The notes under the pieces: generated by a model
Database searches by the model: none
Told to the model about the DNA's origin: nothing
What the model saw: only the letters and a program-made list of their open reading frames with translations
In this document: one piece after another, positions 10,810-22,377 of the stretch
Numbering within the stretch: position 1 is the first letter of the stretch
Layout: every line of letters starts with the position of its first letter
Made by a program: the position numbers and the translations under genes
From: Syngnathus acus
Lineage: Eukaryota > Chordata > Actinopteri > Syngnathiformes > Syngnathidae
DNA: 64,000 nucleotides
Reading direction: 5' to 3'
NCBI RefSeq assembly: GCF_901709675.1
Contig: NC_051096.1
Span: 894,001 to 958,000 of the forward strand

Positions 10810-10929
10810 GAGAGAGAGAAAGGGAGAGGGAGAGGGAGAGGGAGAAAGAGGGTGAGATGGGGGAGGACGAAGGGTAGGTGGTCACATTCTATGAATTAAA
10901 AGAATAATATCAATATATTACCTTTTCAT
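10401..10929. repeat. Low-complexity and microsatellite stretch
   Basis: Contains a 15-bp duplicated word TTCAGCTTCCTCTCC (about 10460-10493), a CA microsatellite (about 10626-10641), and a long TG then AG/GGGAGA microsatellite (about 10756-10850). A 92-codon minus-strand frame (10681-10403) lies across these simple repeats and is not convincing as a gene. Confidence 0.7.
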
Positions 10930-12285
10930 TCATCTTCACCACCTCTGCTGTTATTTTCATGAAGATGAGGTCTCTGGAGTCAATATCATCAAGGAAAGCC
11001 AGGTCTTTGAATCGGGGATCAAGGGCCGATGCATTGTTGAGGAGTTCTTGGAGATCCAAGTAACGATAAAAAAAATCTTGTCTGAAGCGCCGCTACATAT
11101 CTGCAATGACTGGCAGGTCGATGTTGTCTTCAGAGAAGTGTTTGTGGAGTTTGACTTGTATTGGGGCAATCATTGAGATGGTTGGGCTTTTTTCTTCACT
11201 TAGAAGTGTAGTGGCCACTTCCACTGGGGACATCAACTTGAGGATTTCTTGGATGACAGACATGTCGTCCTCATTCACTGCTACCAGGGCTTCTCCCCTC
11301 CTGATCCTCCTGGACAGCATAGCGTTCAACAGAGCAGGGTGTTGCTCCCAGAATCTCTCGAGCATGTCCACAGAGCTGTTCCGTCTTGTGCAGACATCAT
11401 GGATAAGCTTGTGGTTGGGTAGGTGTAACTGGGACTGAATTTCCCTCAAAACCTCCGCTGCTTGTGGGCTTTTGTGGAAATATGTTACCACTTTCCTCAC
11501 CTTCACCAACAATTCAGACACCCTGACCATCTTCAGTGCCTTTTGCGAGGCCAAATTTAATGTGTGGGCTACGCATCGGACATGGGGCGTTATCTCTGCG
11601 CCAGCTCCGGCCACTAGCAGGTTTCTTGCGTTGTCTGTCACCAAGGCAGGATTTAAATCTGTGATGTTCCACTCGCGGAGCACATCTTGCAGCAAGGCTG
11701 CTAAGTTTACCCCGGTGTGAGAGTCATTAAATACTCGTGTTTGTAGGACGTGAGACTGCAAGTCCCACTCGTCGTTCACATAGTGTGACGGTAATGTAAG
11801 AATCAGTGGCACAGGAGGTCCAGCTATTTACCGTTATTGACACTCTCTAGGCACGACTCATTGAGTTGACAACATCCACTTTTACTGTCTCGTAAAGCGC
11901 AGGAATTATCCTGTCTGCAAATACTTTTCTGTCGGGTATGCTATACCTTGGCTCCAACACTTCAAGCAGGTGTCTGAATCCCTCGTTAGCTGTAATGCCG
12001 TATGGCTGAATGCTTCTCCAGAGGAAGAAAGATAGGGCGTCTGTGATGGATTTCGCCCGGGCAGAACTGTTTGCAAGTGGCGAATGAAATAACTGGGGTA
12101 TTCGTGACCCACTTGAAGGTGTTGTAGGAGCACTGCTAGCTGACGTCGCCGGGGACTGGGGCATGTTGTGTCGCCGCTTCAGATGTGGAGACAAATTCGT
12201 TGTGCTGCCTGTGTATCTTGTAGCTGCACGGCAGAGTTTACATATGGCCGTTGTCTTATCCAGCTCGGTGAATCTTCCCAACCCT
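10930..12285 (-). pseudogene. hAT transposase, ZBED1-like, broken
   Basis: Minus-strand segments: about 12281-11847 carries a BED-type zinc finger (CKLCRAATRYTGSTTNLSPH then LKRRH) and the start of the catalytic domain; about 11812-11093 carries the RNase-H-like core (LVTDNARNL, CVAHTLNLASQKAL, WEQHPALLNAMLS); about 11100-10930 carries NASALDPRFKDLAFL. Between the first two, an in-frame stop after SMSRA and a frameshift break the CDAWTS-type strand. The family is the Ac-like hAT group that gave rise to ZBED1. The C-terminal dimerisation domain is not present to the left, so the copy is truncated as well as frameshifted. No terminal inverted repeats were identified. Confidence 0.82.
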
Positions 12286-12445
12286 AGTGTCTAAATTAGG
12301 TATACACACAGACGAGAGGTCTCATAGACGCCTATGGCTCAGTGGGGAGCAATGTGGGGATGCCCTCGTGCTGGTCTGCAAGGGCGCATCAGCCGGTTAG
12401 CATGGCAAGAGCAGAGCGGAGCCGTGACACGTTTACACTTTAAAA

Positions 12446-13491
12446 CAGTGGTTCTTAACCTGGGTTCGATCGAACCCCAGGGATTCGGTGAGTCGATCTC
12501 AGGGGTTCGGCAGAGCCCCCGCCACGGAGGTCCGGACACACTTGAATTATTGTGTAAATTTGTGATGACACACACGGCCCGCTTGGCCATCACCGGCTGC
12601 AGATGATCATGCTACACTGCTTGGCCAATCAGCGCTGCGGGGAATTTAGTGCGTACTCAGTAGTCAACGTGTGACTATTGTTGTCGTACGTCGTGTGATT
12701 TCTTTCATATTTTATCCATACTAACTATGTCGGGCAAAAGAAGAAAGTGGTCGGACGAATATGTAAAACATGGATTCTCATGTATCACGGAACGTGATGG
12801 GAGTGCGCGTCCTATCTGCATGATTTGCAACGCCAAGTTGAGCAGCTCTAGTCTTGCACCGGCAAAAACTAAAGGAACACTTCTTGAAGCTGCATGGAGA
12901 CGGGGAATACAAGAACACAACACTTGCTGAATTCAGGCTGAAGAGAGCCAGATTCGATGAAAGGGCCACTCTGCCTGCTCTTGGATTTGTACCTGTTAAC
13001 AAACCGATCCTGACAGCATCGTACGAAGTTGCTTACCTGATCGCAAAGCAGGGCAAGCCACACACCATTGGTGAAACACTTGTGAAACCAGCTGCATTAA
13101 AGATGGCGAGTCTGATACTCGGAACAGCGGTAAATTATCCCAAATTCCCCTTTCAAATGACACCGTCAGTGACAGAATAAGTAAAGACATGAGTAAAGAC
13201 ATCTTGGCTCAAGTAGTCGCGGATCTGATTTCAAGCCCGGCAAAATTCAGCCTTCAACTCCACGAAACCACAGACGTTTCTGATCTAAGCCGGCTTGCTG
13301 TTTTTGTACGCTATGTGAAAGACGACATGATAAATGAAGAGTTTTTATTTTGTAAGCCTCTTACAACAACAACGAAGGCAGCCGATGTGAAGAAGCTTGT
13401 GGATGACTTCTTCAGAGACAACAATCTTTCATGGGATATGGTTTCTGCAGTTTGTACGGACGGAGCTCCAGTCATGCTGGGAAGAAAGTCT
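12446..13491 (+). mobile_element. hAT transposon, 3'-truncated
   Basis: The left terminus CAGTGGTTCTTAACCTGGGT is typical of vertebrate hAT elements with a GTTCGATCGAACCCC palindrome next to it. The element runs into transposase coding sequence and is cut off at about 13491, where the coding similarity stops at an abrupt TGTTAGGG boundary. No right terminus follows. Confidence 0.75.
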
Positions 13492-13518
13492 GGTGTTAGG
13501 GTTTACAGATTATCTTGA
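12727..13518 (+). pseudogene. hAT transposase, ZBED5/SCAND3-like, truncated and frameshifted
   Basis: The coding sequence starts MSGKRRKWSDEYVKHGFSC and includes a BED finger (PICMICN then EHFLKLHGDG), ASYEVAYLIAKQGKPHTIGE, and the catalytic segment with QLHETTDVSDLSRLAVFVRY and AVCTDGAPVMLGRKSG. Three frames are used (12727 to about 12875, 12854-13180, 13189-13518), so at least two indels are present. It ends before the second half of the RNase-H-like fold. The first catalytic Asp block reads LHETTD where LDETTD is usual. Confidence 0.85.
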
Positions 13519-13795
13519 TCGTATGATTATCTTGGAATGTAACCTGTAATAATTTACCTAGATTGTCCTGTTTTAACAAAAGTAGTAGAACAAAGTGCTA
13601 AGATCTTTTGAACTGATTGACTAGCTGCAGAGGAAGCAACCAGTGTTGCTTTGTCTACACAACGTCGTAAAAGACCCCCTGCTATGCTTTGATCAGCAGG
13701 CCAGGGGCTTCAACCCCATCCTGTCCACTCTCACCCCCACTCTCACCCCCACTCTGTTTCTCTCAATAAATATTAAATTAAAAAAATTAAAAGTT
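13492..13795. other. LTR-like segment, unassigned
   Basis: It begins TGTTAGGGTTTACAGATT and contains a CAATAAATATTAAATT polyadenylation-like stretch (about 13764-13780) and a short CACCCCCACTCT direct repeat. The TG start and late AATAAA suggest a small solo LTR cutting the hAT transposase, but no CA end or target duplication was found. Confidence 0.3.
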
Positions 13796-14029
13796 GATTA
13801 AAGTCCCAATGATCGTCACACACACACCTGGGTGTGGTGAAATTTGTCCTCTGCATTTAACCCATCCCCGTGTGATTTTAATCCATCCCCTGGGGGAGAG
13901 GGGAGCAGTGAGCAGCAGCGGTGCCGCGCTCGGGAATCAGTTGGTGATCTAACCCCCCAATTCCAACCCTTAATGCTGAGTGCCAAGCAGGGAGGCAATT
14001 GGTCCCATTTTTATAGTCTTTGGTATGGT
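13796..14029 (-). mobile_element. tRNA-derived SINE, head-truncated
   Basis: This is the same SINE as the complete copy at 48452-48758: shared words AAAGTCCCAATGATCGTCAC, CATCCCCTGGGGGAGAGGGG and AATGCTGAGTGCCAAGCAGG. Its polarity is minus. The tRNA-like head with A and B boxes is missing, as the copy stops at about GGTATGGTC. Confidence 0.85.
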
Positions 14030-14040
14030 CTTAACTAGGC

Positions 14041-14549
14041 TGGATGTATTTTTTTTGTTGGCGTTGATTTCTCCGACTGCCCGTAAAGGCACCACCGCGA
14101 TCAGTTAGGTTAAAATGAAAAGAGAGGAAAGTGACGTGCGGACATGTGAAAAAGGCGGCTCTGTATGGGAGAGAAGTTGAAGAGGAATAAAAACACCCTT
14201 GGAAACCAAAACTTGCCCCTCGTCGTGACTCGGAGCCGCAACAAATGTTTCGGATTTGTGTAGGGTACATTGTGACAGCAAACGAACAGGTGATCGAGCA
14301 AGCGTCTGATACGAGAGCATTGTGTTCGTATGGAGCGTGTTTGAAGTGAACAGCAGAGAAGAAAGGAACAAGGCAAAGTGTTGTGAAATAAAATATTACC
14401 TGTAATACGCATTCTGGTAGAGAACTGAACTCTCGCTCTTTATTTAGCTGACGTGTCAAAAAAAAAAAATGTACCCATGTATAATGCGCACCCCAGATTT
14501 TAGGACAATAAATTAGTTAAATTTTGCGCATTATACATGGAAAAAACGG
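14041..14549. repeat. Hairpin-ended DNA repeat
   Basis: The right end contains CCATGTATAATGCGCACC and, inverted 40 bp later, TTGCGCATTATACATGG followed by AAAAAACGGTA. This terminal hairpin (14474-14540) resembles in design the ends at 877-953 and 53282-53330. The body (14041-14460) carries long minus-strand open frames (up to 142 codons) with no recognisable domain. The left end is unclear. Confidence 0.5.
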
Positions 14550-14836
14550 TACTTGGAATTCACAACAAGGACTCCGCCGTCCTTACCCAGGTACCTTTTT
14601 TCCGGGGACTAAAAAACCGCAACACCGAGTCTGTGAAAGACTTCTCCGAAGATTCCGTCAATCGTCACCGCCGAGAGGTGCTGAACTGGACTTCGCCGGC
14701 CTGGTGGATGAACGTCGCTCCCCAGGGCTTTTCCTTCAGGCGTCCTGTGACCCCTGCCGTGCACGGATTCGGCGTCTTCAACACTCCTCGGATCAGCAAG
14801 CAGATTTCTTGGAATTCCGGGCGAGCCCCCACAAAA
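14550..14836 (-). mobile_element. Endogenous retrovirus leader with tRNA-Pro-type primer site
   Basis: Directly inside the LTR the minus strand reads TTTTGTGGGGGCTCGCCCGG; TGGGGGCTCG-CCGG is the primer-binding site type complementary to tRNA-Pro, as in gamma- and epsilon-like retroviruses. It is followed by GC-rich leader with GGTACC and GGTAAGG splice-donor-like words at about 14595-14575. No gag, pol or env follows; the sequence is cut at the neighbouring hairpin repeat. An old, incomplete copy. Confidence 0.72.
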
Positions 14837-15471
14837 TGTTGGGTTCACAACATTTATCTGAAAAGAATCTCACAGGCAGGAGATGTCTTCGATGGCAAAC
14901 AACTTCTGCAGAAAGGCGTAAACCAGACACACAGCAAGTGTGGCTGAGATTCGCGCCCTTCCTCCAGTTTGGTCGTGCCTTTTATTGAGGAACAACAATG
15001 GGGGGAGTTTACATAAATGCATAGTTTCTCAAACAACAAGGACATCTCATGATTACATCTCATGACTTCAGAACAATAGGGATGCTATTATTGAAAAGAG
15101 CAGTATGGTCGTCTCATGACTTTAGCTTAACAAAGACGTAGTCTTCTTCAGCCATCTCATAATAAACTTATGATCTGGTCATGACTAGCTAACTAAGGAG
15201 TTTATGGTATAGCGCGATTCATGACTCCAGTCATGTGCTCCTTAGCCAGCCACACGCTCCCAAGTCATGATCACGAGGTCGAACTGTCTCATACTGTGGA
15301 AGATCTTGCACACATACGTAGATACATAGAATCTAATGATAATATAAAAAGTATATTTTTCCCAACAATACACATAAAGTGCAATTCCAGGAGCTTGAAA
15401 TACGCGACGAAATCCGGTGACGTCATCGCTAGAAAATAAATGTGTAATATATACAAAACCGTAGCAGCACA
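14837..15471 (-). mobile_element. Retroviral LTR, minus strand
   Basis: The 3' end is firm: ..GTTGTGAACCCAACA at 14837, adjacent to the primer site. An AATAAA polyadenylation signal lies at about 14985 and is followed by a roughly 150-bp R/U5. The 5' end is placed at a TG at 15471 (TGTGCTGCTACGG) only because similarity to the neighbouring repeat begins just beyond it. The U3 contains GATGACGTCACC (about 15415-15426), a palindromic CRE/ATF-type site. Boundary uncertain. Confidence 0.6.
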
Positions 15472-15564
15472 AACGAAAGCTTTTTCCCTTCTAATTTCAA
15501 ATTTATTTATTTTTTTCACTGACTCAACTCATTTCAATTTTTTAACTGTTCATCTTATGCCTAC

Positions 15565-16088
15565 TGTGGTGAATGGTCTTTGTTGCTTCGCTGGTCTCCA
15601 AAAAATACTCGGTGGACGATGGCTGGCCCAGGGAAGGAAGCACTCCAGTGACACACGGCTGATTGGGAAAAGATTTTATTCAACCGATGTCAGAGTGATG
15701 TCTCTCCAAAAGTTCGAGTGGCCCCAAAGAAAAAGATGTTCGCGCCCCCAAAAGCAAAGATGTTCGCAGCTCCCAAAAGCAAAGATGTTCACCCCCCTTC
15801 CTGACAGACAAGTCTATCTTATACTTGCCCAAACCGTTGATGTCATGGCTTGGAGTAACAGCTGCCGTTCGCGTTTCAGTCTACTCGTTGCTGTCAACGT
15901 CCTAAAAATGGCATGCAGAAGACTCTTCCTGGTCACGGACAAATGGCCCTTCCATATGCTAAGTACCTACACATTACTGAAACTAGAGCTTCTCTGTATC
16001 GCAAAAATAGCTTATAGTAGTCTCACTGCTGCTAGTTTATCACCTAAAGGCAACATACAAAGACGCATAGAATCCAAATTTCACTACA
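15565..16088 (-). mobile_element. Solo LTR (second family), 524 bp
   Basis: On the plus strand it reads TGTGGTGAATGGTC..TTTCACTACA with the 4-bp duplication CTAC (15561-15564, 16089-16092). The minus strand is the sense strand, since AATAAAATC and CAATCAGCCGTGTGTCAC lie in the right order for polyadenylation signal and U5. Related LTRs occur at 34058-34542 and, in U5 only, at about 60800-61231. Confidence 0.88.
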
Positions 16089-16886
16089 CTACCTATTCCA
16101 AAACTTCCCACTTGTGAAAAATTTCAAATTTTCAACTTTAAAATTCACGCCCAATTTTACAAAATTCTTTCTATATTTTCATCCATTTTCTGACCAATTC
16201 AACACGTTCCAAATTTAAACATATAATCTTGTAGCATTCCCCGAATTTTTATTCAGCCTCTTCGCCTTCACACGCAATTTCTACAGAAATGACAAATTCT
16301 AGTTATTATTGTTAATCCTCCGTGACCCTCGTAAAGACAAGCCGCACCAGTAATGGATGGATGGATGGATTGTTCATCCTAACCCCAAGTGCCTATCATA
16401 AATTGCCATCTAAATCAATTGTCGCAAGGGTCATGTCACTGTATTTGTTATTTAAAGCCCTACTGTATTCTTTTTTAATTAAGTAGTGCCCTGTATTACT
16501 ATTTTGCTGACTATCCAGAATTCCAACTTTCTTATGGCCCCTCACCCCTTCAAGCTCAAATATGCATTCTATAAATCAGTCGCAGTTGATGTGTAATTAA
16601 ATTCTGTCGTTTTGATAAAGGTCAATTAAGTTTAGCAATTCAGCCTTCTGTTGCCCGAATCCAAATTTTCACCGGTCCAATTATAAAATTTCATTATTTC
16701 AATTAGATTCATCATGTCTTCGAAATGCTATGTTACATATAAAAATTTATGATTCAAATGATTTAATTTCTATCGATCAATGTCCACTTTGCAAAGTTTC
16801 TGATCACGCTGTCGTATGATTTGTTATTATTAGTGCATCTTCAATGTCCATATCTATGTATTTAGTTTTTTATCCCCGTTTCAGTG

Positions 16887-17120
16887 TCAATAAGCAGCCT
16901 TATTATTCCCTCTTTTATCAAAACTCCTCAGATATGTCCGCCCCAGCACCCAAACACACTTCCATCCCTTTTGTCCCACACTCCACCAACTTTGTAATGC
17001 TTCAGCAGTCTTTAGCAATGTGTCCAGTTTGACTTCATGTGCCTCGTGCAAGTCTTTAGCAGCCTCTCCTCTTAGATTCTCATGATGATGATTCAGGGCT
17101 GGATTGTCCGCCATTCTCAA
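16887..17120 (-). other. 77-codon open frame conserved between two element copies
   Basis: The frame begins MRMADNPALNHHHENLRGEA and is repeated at 28369-28136 with very few differences. Conservation is expected simply because the two regions are copies of one element. It has no recognised domain. It could be a relic of a gag-like gene or chance. Listed because it is the longest frame kept open in both copies of the internal region. Confidence 0.3.
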
Positions 17121-18505
17121 ATGCGTCCATCTTGTCTTTGTCCTTTCAGTCTATTTTCTTTTTGATCTGCAACTGTGTGTATTCCACCAACTGTATGGTT
17201 CTTGTCCTGTGAAGAGCTGTGCTTGCCCCCTTCAAGCATGATAATAGTTCCTGTTGTTCTCCCAAAGGTCAAAGGTGTCTCATGACCAGGGACAGTCCTC
17301 TGTTGATTTTGAGACAGCCAGTGGAGTATGAGGACTCAGTTCAGGACTTGTGCCACGTGCTAGGGCAGAACACACTGGGACACAAATTTCACAAAACTAT
17401 CTTCCTGTTTTCAGTCTTCCTGTGTAGCATTTGTTCCTTACACCCCAAATCTTCCTATTAACATTTTGTATCCTATCAGTTGCGCACACTCATCATCTTA
17501 CTATCAAGCCGCCCTTATCAAATGCTTTTTTTTTTCCTTCTGAGTAATCCATCCACCCTACCCATTAACACGGCTAAAATCCTCGTTCCAGTGTTTATCA
17601 TCAAATAAAGTTCCGAAATCCTTTGTAATAAACTGTAATGTAATTTAACAATCTACCAACATGGTTGTATATGCGGTGAATGTTATTGTTCAATCTATAG
17701 GTCATACAGCGCCTGTGTTCCAAATATGACACTCCTCCTTGATTTACCATCTCATATGTTATTGTTGTCAGCAGCGCTAAATGATAGTGCTTGAAAGTGA
17801 ATGTCTCCTTGCCCAATTTACAACACATGCCACATTTCAGCCAGTATTTATTTATGTATTTATTTTCCATCCTCATGTTAGCTGGCATATGTCAGAATTA
17901 AAATGTAATTTTGCTTTTAATTTTAAGTCTTTCTGAATTGCTATATCCTTACTGCACCGAGATAAACTGTTAAATACGTATATCTTTAAAAACAAACAAA
18001 AACAATCTATGCTCCTGCACAGAGTCTTAAAAGTGGCACCCAAATGCCAGATTACAAATCAAACCTCCTCCTTCACTCTCACATTTTTTGATAAAGCAGT
18101 CTACTTATCTAGACACTGTCAGCACATACTAAATAATGGCCCGCAAATATAATGTTGTTGCTGTGGTCCCTCAAAACATGACTAGAATTTGGATAATTAT
18201 TAACCCCCATCAATTGATCAATTATATCCTCACTAAATTCCTAGCCTGTTAACCTATCTGCATAAAGAAGACATTTGCAATGCAGGGGATAAGAGAATAA
18301 CAAGGAACACCTGAACCCTAACCCCAGAACACAAGGAAAACCTTAACAATAAACAAAATAAACCAAAATAAACAAAAATTTCCTCATTAAAATTTTAGCC
18401 TTTTTGTGTAGAGCACCATTGATTTCTAATCATTGACCTAATTTTATCCTTAATTTAATCCCAATCACGAATGCCCCCTGCTTAATACTTTACTTGGTGT
18501 TCTTA

Positions 18506-18880
18506 GAATAGAATAGAATAGAATAGAATAGAATAGAATAGAATAGAATAGATCTTTATTTGTCATTGTCACATGTACAACGAAATTTAAAAAGTGCCAA
18601 CCGATCCGCACATGCGATAAAAAATAAATAGAATAAATAGAATTAAAAAAAAACAAAAAAACAAAAAAAAAAAACCAAGCTAAAAACCCACAGAAGAACA
18701 TACACTGATATAATCATTTACGTTTAGCTGCATTCAATGTGACTACCGCTGTAGGGTAAAAACTGTTGGCGAATCTGCTAGTCCTCGACCTAATTAATCT
18801 GTAGCGTCTGCCTGATGGCAACAGTTCGAAAAGGGAGTGGCCAGGGTGGGAAGTGTCCTTCAGAATGTTCTGTGTTTTTT
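18506..18880 (-). mobile_element. LINE 3' end, minus strand, in copy 1 only
   Basis: On the minus strand it encodes FRTVAIRQTLQINRSRTSRF and ANSFYPTAVVTLNAAKRK, the C-terminus of an L2/Rex-like ORF2, then a short 3' UTR ending GACAAATAAAGATC and an (ATTCT)n tail (18506-18550). The homologous position in the second element copy (about 29750) lacks it, so it inserted after the two copies separated. Confidence 0.85.
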
Positions 18881-20342
18881 TGATAATAAGTGCCCCCTTG
18901 CAATGTCGTTTTTATTTGTTGTTTATTTACTCTAAGTGATTCAAATCTTTGACTTATCCTTACATGTAACCACCTTGTATAGTCTTATGTCATAACCAAT
19001 CAATAATTCCTCCTAAATTTAACATCTGCAATCATGATTTAATTTTATCCAATTCTACAATGTATGTTCTCTTTTACGCTCACATTTTTTATGAGGGCTG
19101 GGCACTCTCCTTTTTGGACCAGTTTCTGCCCACAACCCTCAGATTATTCTATAATTTCTCATTTTTACATTTAACAATGCAAATCTGATAAACCATTGTC
19201 TAGCACACCGTTTTCGTGCACGATTTTAACCCAATTCCATAATTTATAACGAACTGATACACAAAGACAAACAGATAACACACGGGCCCACAACATAGAC
19301 ATGACAATCTTCCCAGCTGATGACAAAGGGGGGGGGCAACCGAAGTGTGGAGAGCCTCGCCACCACCACTTCGCACAATGCAAATGTCCAAAATATGCAT
19401 TTGTGCCCACCTGACCGTTTGGCCCAAACTTTAGAGCCGCACCCTTTTGAAAACAAAAATGGTTACAGTTTAACCTCACCTCACAATGGGATACAACCTT
19501 CATGCTAATTATATATATACATTCTTTATCAAATTCTTGTTAAGCCATTTTTCTGACTCCAACTCACATGCCAAATAAAAAAAAATCAACAATTTTATAC
19601 AAATCAACTTATTGTTCTTCATGAACCACAAATCATCACTTCCACCCCATGAACAGCAGCATCACAACTAATCACTCACTTCTCCAGCTGCGTCGCTGTC
19701 CCATCTGACAGCCAAGCCTGCTTTCCACACAATATCATAATAGACACACTTCAACAATTATGTAGCGACCTGGTTAACCCAGTTACCCTTCGCCCTAGAC
19801 AACAATATAAGTATCTAAGGTCGCACTATTGAGGTCGCCACGCATCCGTCCTGCTATATCAGCGATGCCTTCACCTTTTTTTTTTTTTCCACGAGTCCCC
19901 GACTCGTATTGGTGGCCTGGCCGATCCAATCGACCCCGACCTTAGGCAACAGTATAAGTCCCTAAGTGTCTACTATTGAGGCCACTCTGGTGCCCATATG
20001 CTAGTCACTGGCATCCCAAGTTCCAGCGGTGTGAGCGCCCTTTGCTGATCAGACAAAGTCCTCACCACCTTTCTCTTTTCAAAAAGAAATCATCCATACA
20101 ATCATAAATGTATATACAACCACCATTCCTGAACACAGAGCTAAAATTATTAATTTTTAATTTTCTTCTGCTTTCACGCCACAATATTGCTGAACTGGGA
20201 GATTTTATTGAAAAAAAAAAGTTCCCCCTTACCTTTTGTGCCGATCGGACTGCAATATTGTTGAGCAAGAGCGGAGAAGGAAGAATCCTTCCTGGAGCAT
20301 GCACTTTCCCTTCTGAAGAAATCACGTCGGATGGTCACCATT

Positions 20343-21854
20343 TGTTGGATTTTGTCCACAATTTAGGGAGCGCGCTATCTGCGCCTCACGGCAAAAGCCA
20401 TTGCCAATCACCTGTTATCCAATTTACTCACTGCGTGCTCGTTTGATTTCTTCAGATTTAGGAAAATGCTAAGACACTGAAGCAGAAATTAGACTTACAC
20501 AGGTTGGTTGTTCAATCACAATTCTTGTTAAGAAAGCTCTGTTTTCAGGAAAGTACAATACAGCGCTGGGCCTTTCGTGCGACCATGCTCAAGAGCAGAA
20601 AGTCTCCATTCCGAAAAGGCAACGTTCAAGGTTCTTTGCTCAGCTTATATTCAGTTGCACATGCCGGTGTGGGCCGAGTTTGATGGGTGATGAGTCTTTG
20701 GGGTGGGGCAAGTTCGCAGGAGATTTTGATTCCATGGGAGTGGGTGCTGGTTCGGTGAGAGCTGGTTCCGTGGGGGTGGGTGCTGATTATGGGCGATTCG
20801 GTGTGTGTGGGGGCTGTTGTCTTCCATCCCGTCTTTCGGCCTTGGCGATCATCTTTGGCCGGGTTCTTGGCTGTCTCCCTCTGGCACCTGCTGGTTTTAT
20901 CTCCAAGTGACCTTCCTGTAAACATTCTGCTCCATTCTTGCACATACACTGTCGCACCTCATCCATTTGTCATTCTTTCAATTTTGTCATTTTGTACGGA
21001 ATTATGTGAGCTTTTGGCTGTGACATCATCAATTTATTAATGTTCCCTGACTATGCAAAGTTTGTACTCACCACTTACCATGTTTCTGTTTGTTTGTTCT
21101 TTTGATACTCCATGTACTTGCTTACGTCATCATATTCTTAGTTTAATCATGCATCCAACCATATATTTTCTTTGTTAGGCAAAATATTTCCCTCTGTCCA
21201 GAACGTTCAGTAGTAATCGAAAACTGGCGTCTAGCATTAGTCAAAACATAAGATACAATCAAGAACTGAACATTTTTAGACGACTTTGGCAGTGTCCGTG
21301 ATTTAGAGAATCATCAGGCATGCAAACAGTTCCTTAAGGGTCATTAAGCTATTCAGGCAATATGTCAAAAAACATTTGTTATTTCAAAGTGCTCAGAAAT
21401 ATATATATCAGATCATAAAGTTATAAAAACCTTTGTCATTACCCCCTATCAAATATGTCTAGTTATGTCTTCTTTATTGATTTGGTGTGTAGGTATAATT
21501 ATATGCTTAAAATGTTTCTTTTATTGATTTAATATGTGAATATACTTTTCTGTTTATGCACTTTATTCAATGAGGTTCGAGCATATCTGTTTTTGTAGCT
21601 AGGCAGGACTTTTTGTATTTCGACCCCATTCCTTCAAGTTATAAAAACCTTTGTCATTACCACCTTTCAAAAATGTCTCGTTATGTCTTCTTTATTGATT
21701 TGGTGTGTAGGTATAATTATATGCTTAAAATGTTTCTTTTATTGATTTAATATGTGAATATACTTGTCTGCTTATGTACTTTATTCAATGAGGTTTGAGC
21801 ATATCTGTTTTCGTAGCTAGGCAGGACGTTTTGTATTTTGACCCCATTTCTTCA
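20343..21854 (-). mobile_element. LTR of copy 1, with an internal tandem duplication
   Basis: Opposite in orientation to the solo LTR at 1144 and clearly related to 22490-23585. About 218 bp at its 5' end (right side) is duplicated in tandem: 21418-21636 and 21637-21854 both run from GTTATAAAAACCTTTGTCAT to the CCATTCCTTCA / CCATTTCTTCA terminus. Diverged by scattered differences from the young LTR pair. Confidence 0.82.
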
Positions 21855-22259
21855 ATTCTTTTGAACGAATCTTTTGGGTGAACTGATTCTAAAGATTCAG
21901 TTCACTTAAAACAGGGGTGTCAAACTCACTTTTTTCGCGCGCCGCATTGTAGTCATAGCTTCGTTCGGAGGGCCATTATGACTATCAACCCAAATAAATG
22001 TATGAGCATCTCATATTATTTACAGTAAAAGCTACAAAACAAACTGACAAATAACTCGTTTTCAAATCAGATGAATAAAAACTGGTCAAATATAAAAAAA
22101 AAAGATACAGTAGAGCCTCGGTTTTCGAACGTCCCGGTTCTCTAACAAATCGGTATTCGAACTAAAAATTCGAGATTTTTTTGCTTCGGATGTCGGACGA
22201 AATTCGGTTGTCGAACCTTGCGAGATGAGCCGAGAGGACCCGCATGCCAACTGACTCTG

Positions 22260-22377
22260 ATGAAGGCGGAAGAACCCGCCGAAACATGTCAGGTAAAAGA
22301 AACCTAAAGAAAATTGTTTGATATAGAAGAACCAGTGAAGTAATTGAAAAAGAAAAAACAAGATGAACCTAGTACAA
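22260..22377 (+). mobile_element. 118-bp retroposed insert with hammerhead-like core (Penelope-like)
   Basis: The insert is flanked by an exact 13-bp direct repeat CCAACTGACTCTG (22247-22259, 22378-22390), the mark of target-primed retrotransposition. At its left edge CTGATGA (22257-22263) is followed by GGCGG-AAGAAC-CCGCC, which can pair as stem II, then GAAAC and a GTC triplet (22288-22290). That is the conserved core order of a minimal hammerhead ribozyme as known from Penelope-like elements. A one-base bulge (A at 22264) precedes stem II and stem I pairing is poor, so activity is doubtful. Confidence 0.5.

Larger units (their letters stand above)
15472..20342 (-). mobile_element. Internal region of a damaged LTR element (copy 1)
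   Basis: This is the collinear near-identical relative of about 27270-32113 in the complete element. Next to the LTR on the minus strand it has the primer-site-like TGGTGACCATCCGACGTGAT (20340-20320 approximately). No gag-pol motif is visible; the region is AT-rich with many stops in all frames. The left part ends where the retroviral LTR begins, so the 3' half and 3' LTR of this copy are missing. It carries two insertions that the other copy lacks: the solo LTR 15565-16088 and the LINE tail 18506-18880. Confidence 0.75.

Noticed and set aside
14031-14459. 142-codon minus-strand frame
   Set aside because: No recognised domain, other frames are open over the same stretch, and it lies in a hairpin-ended repeat.
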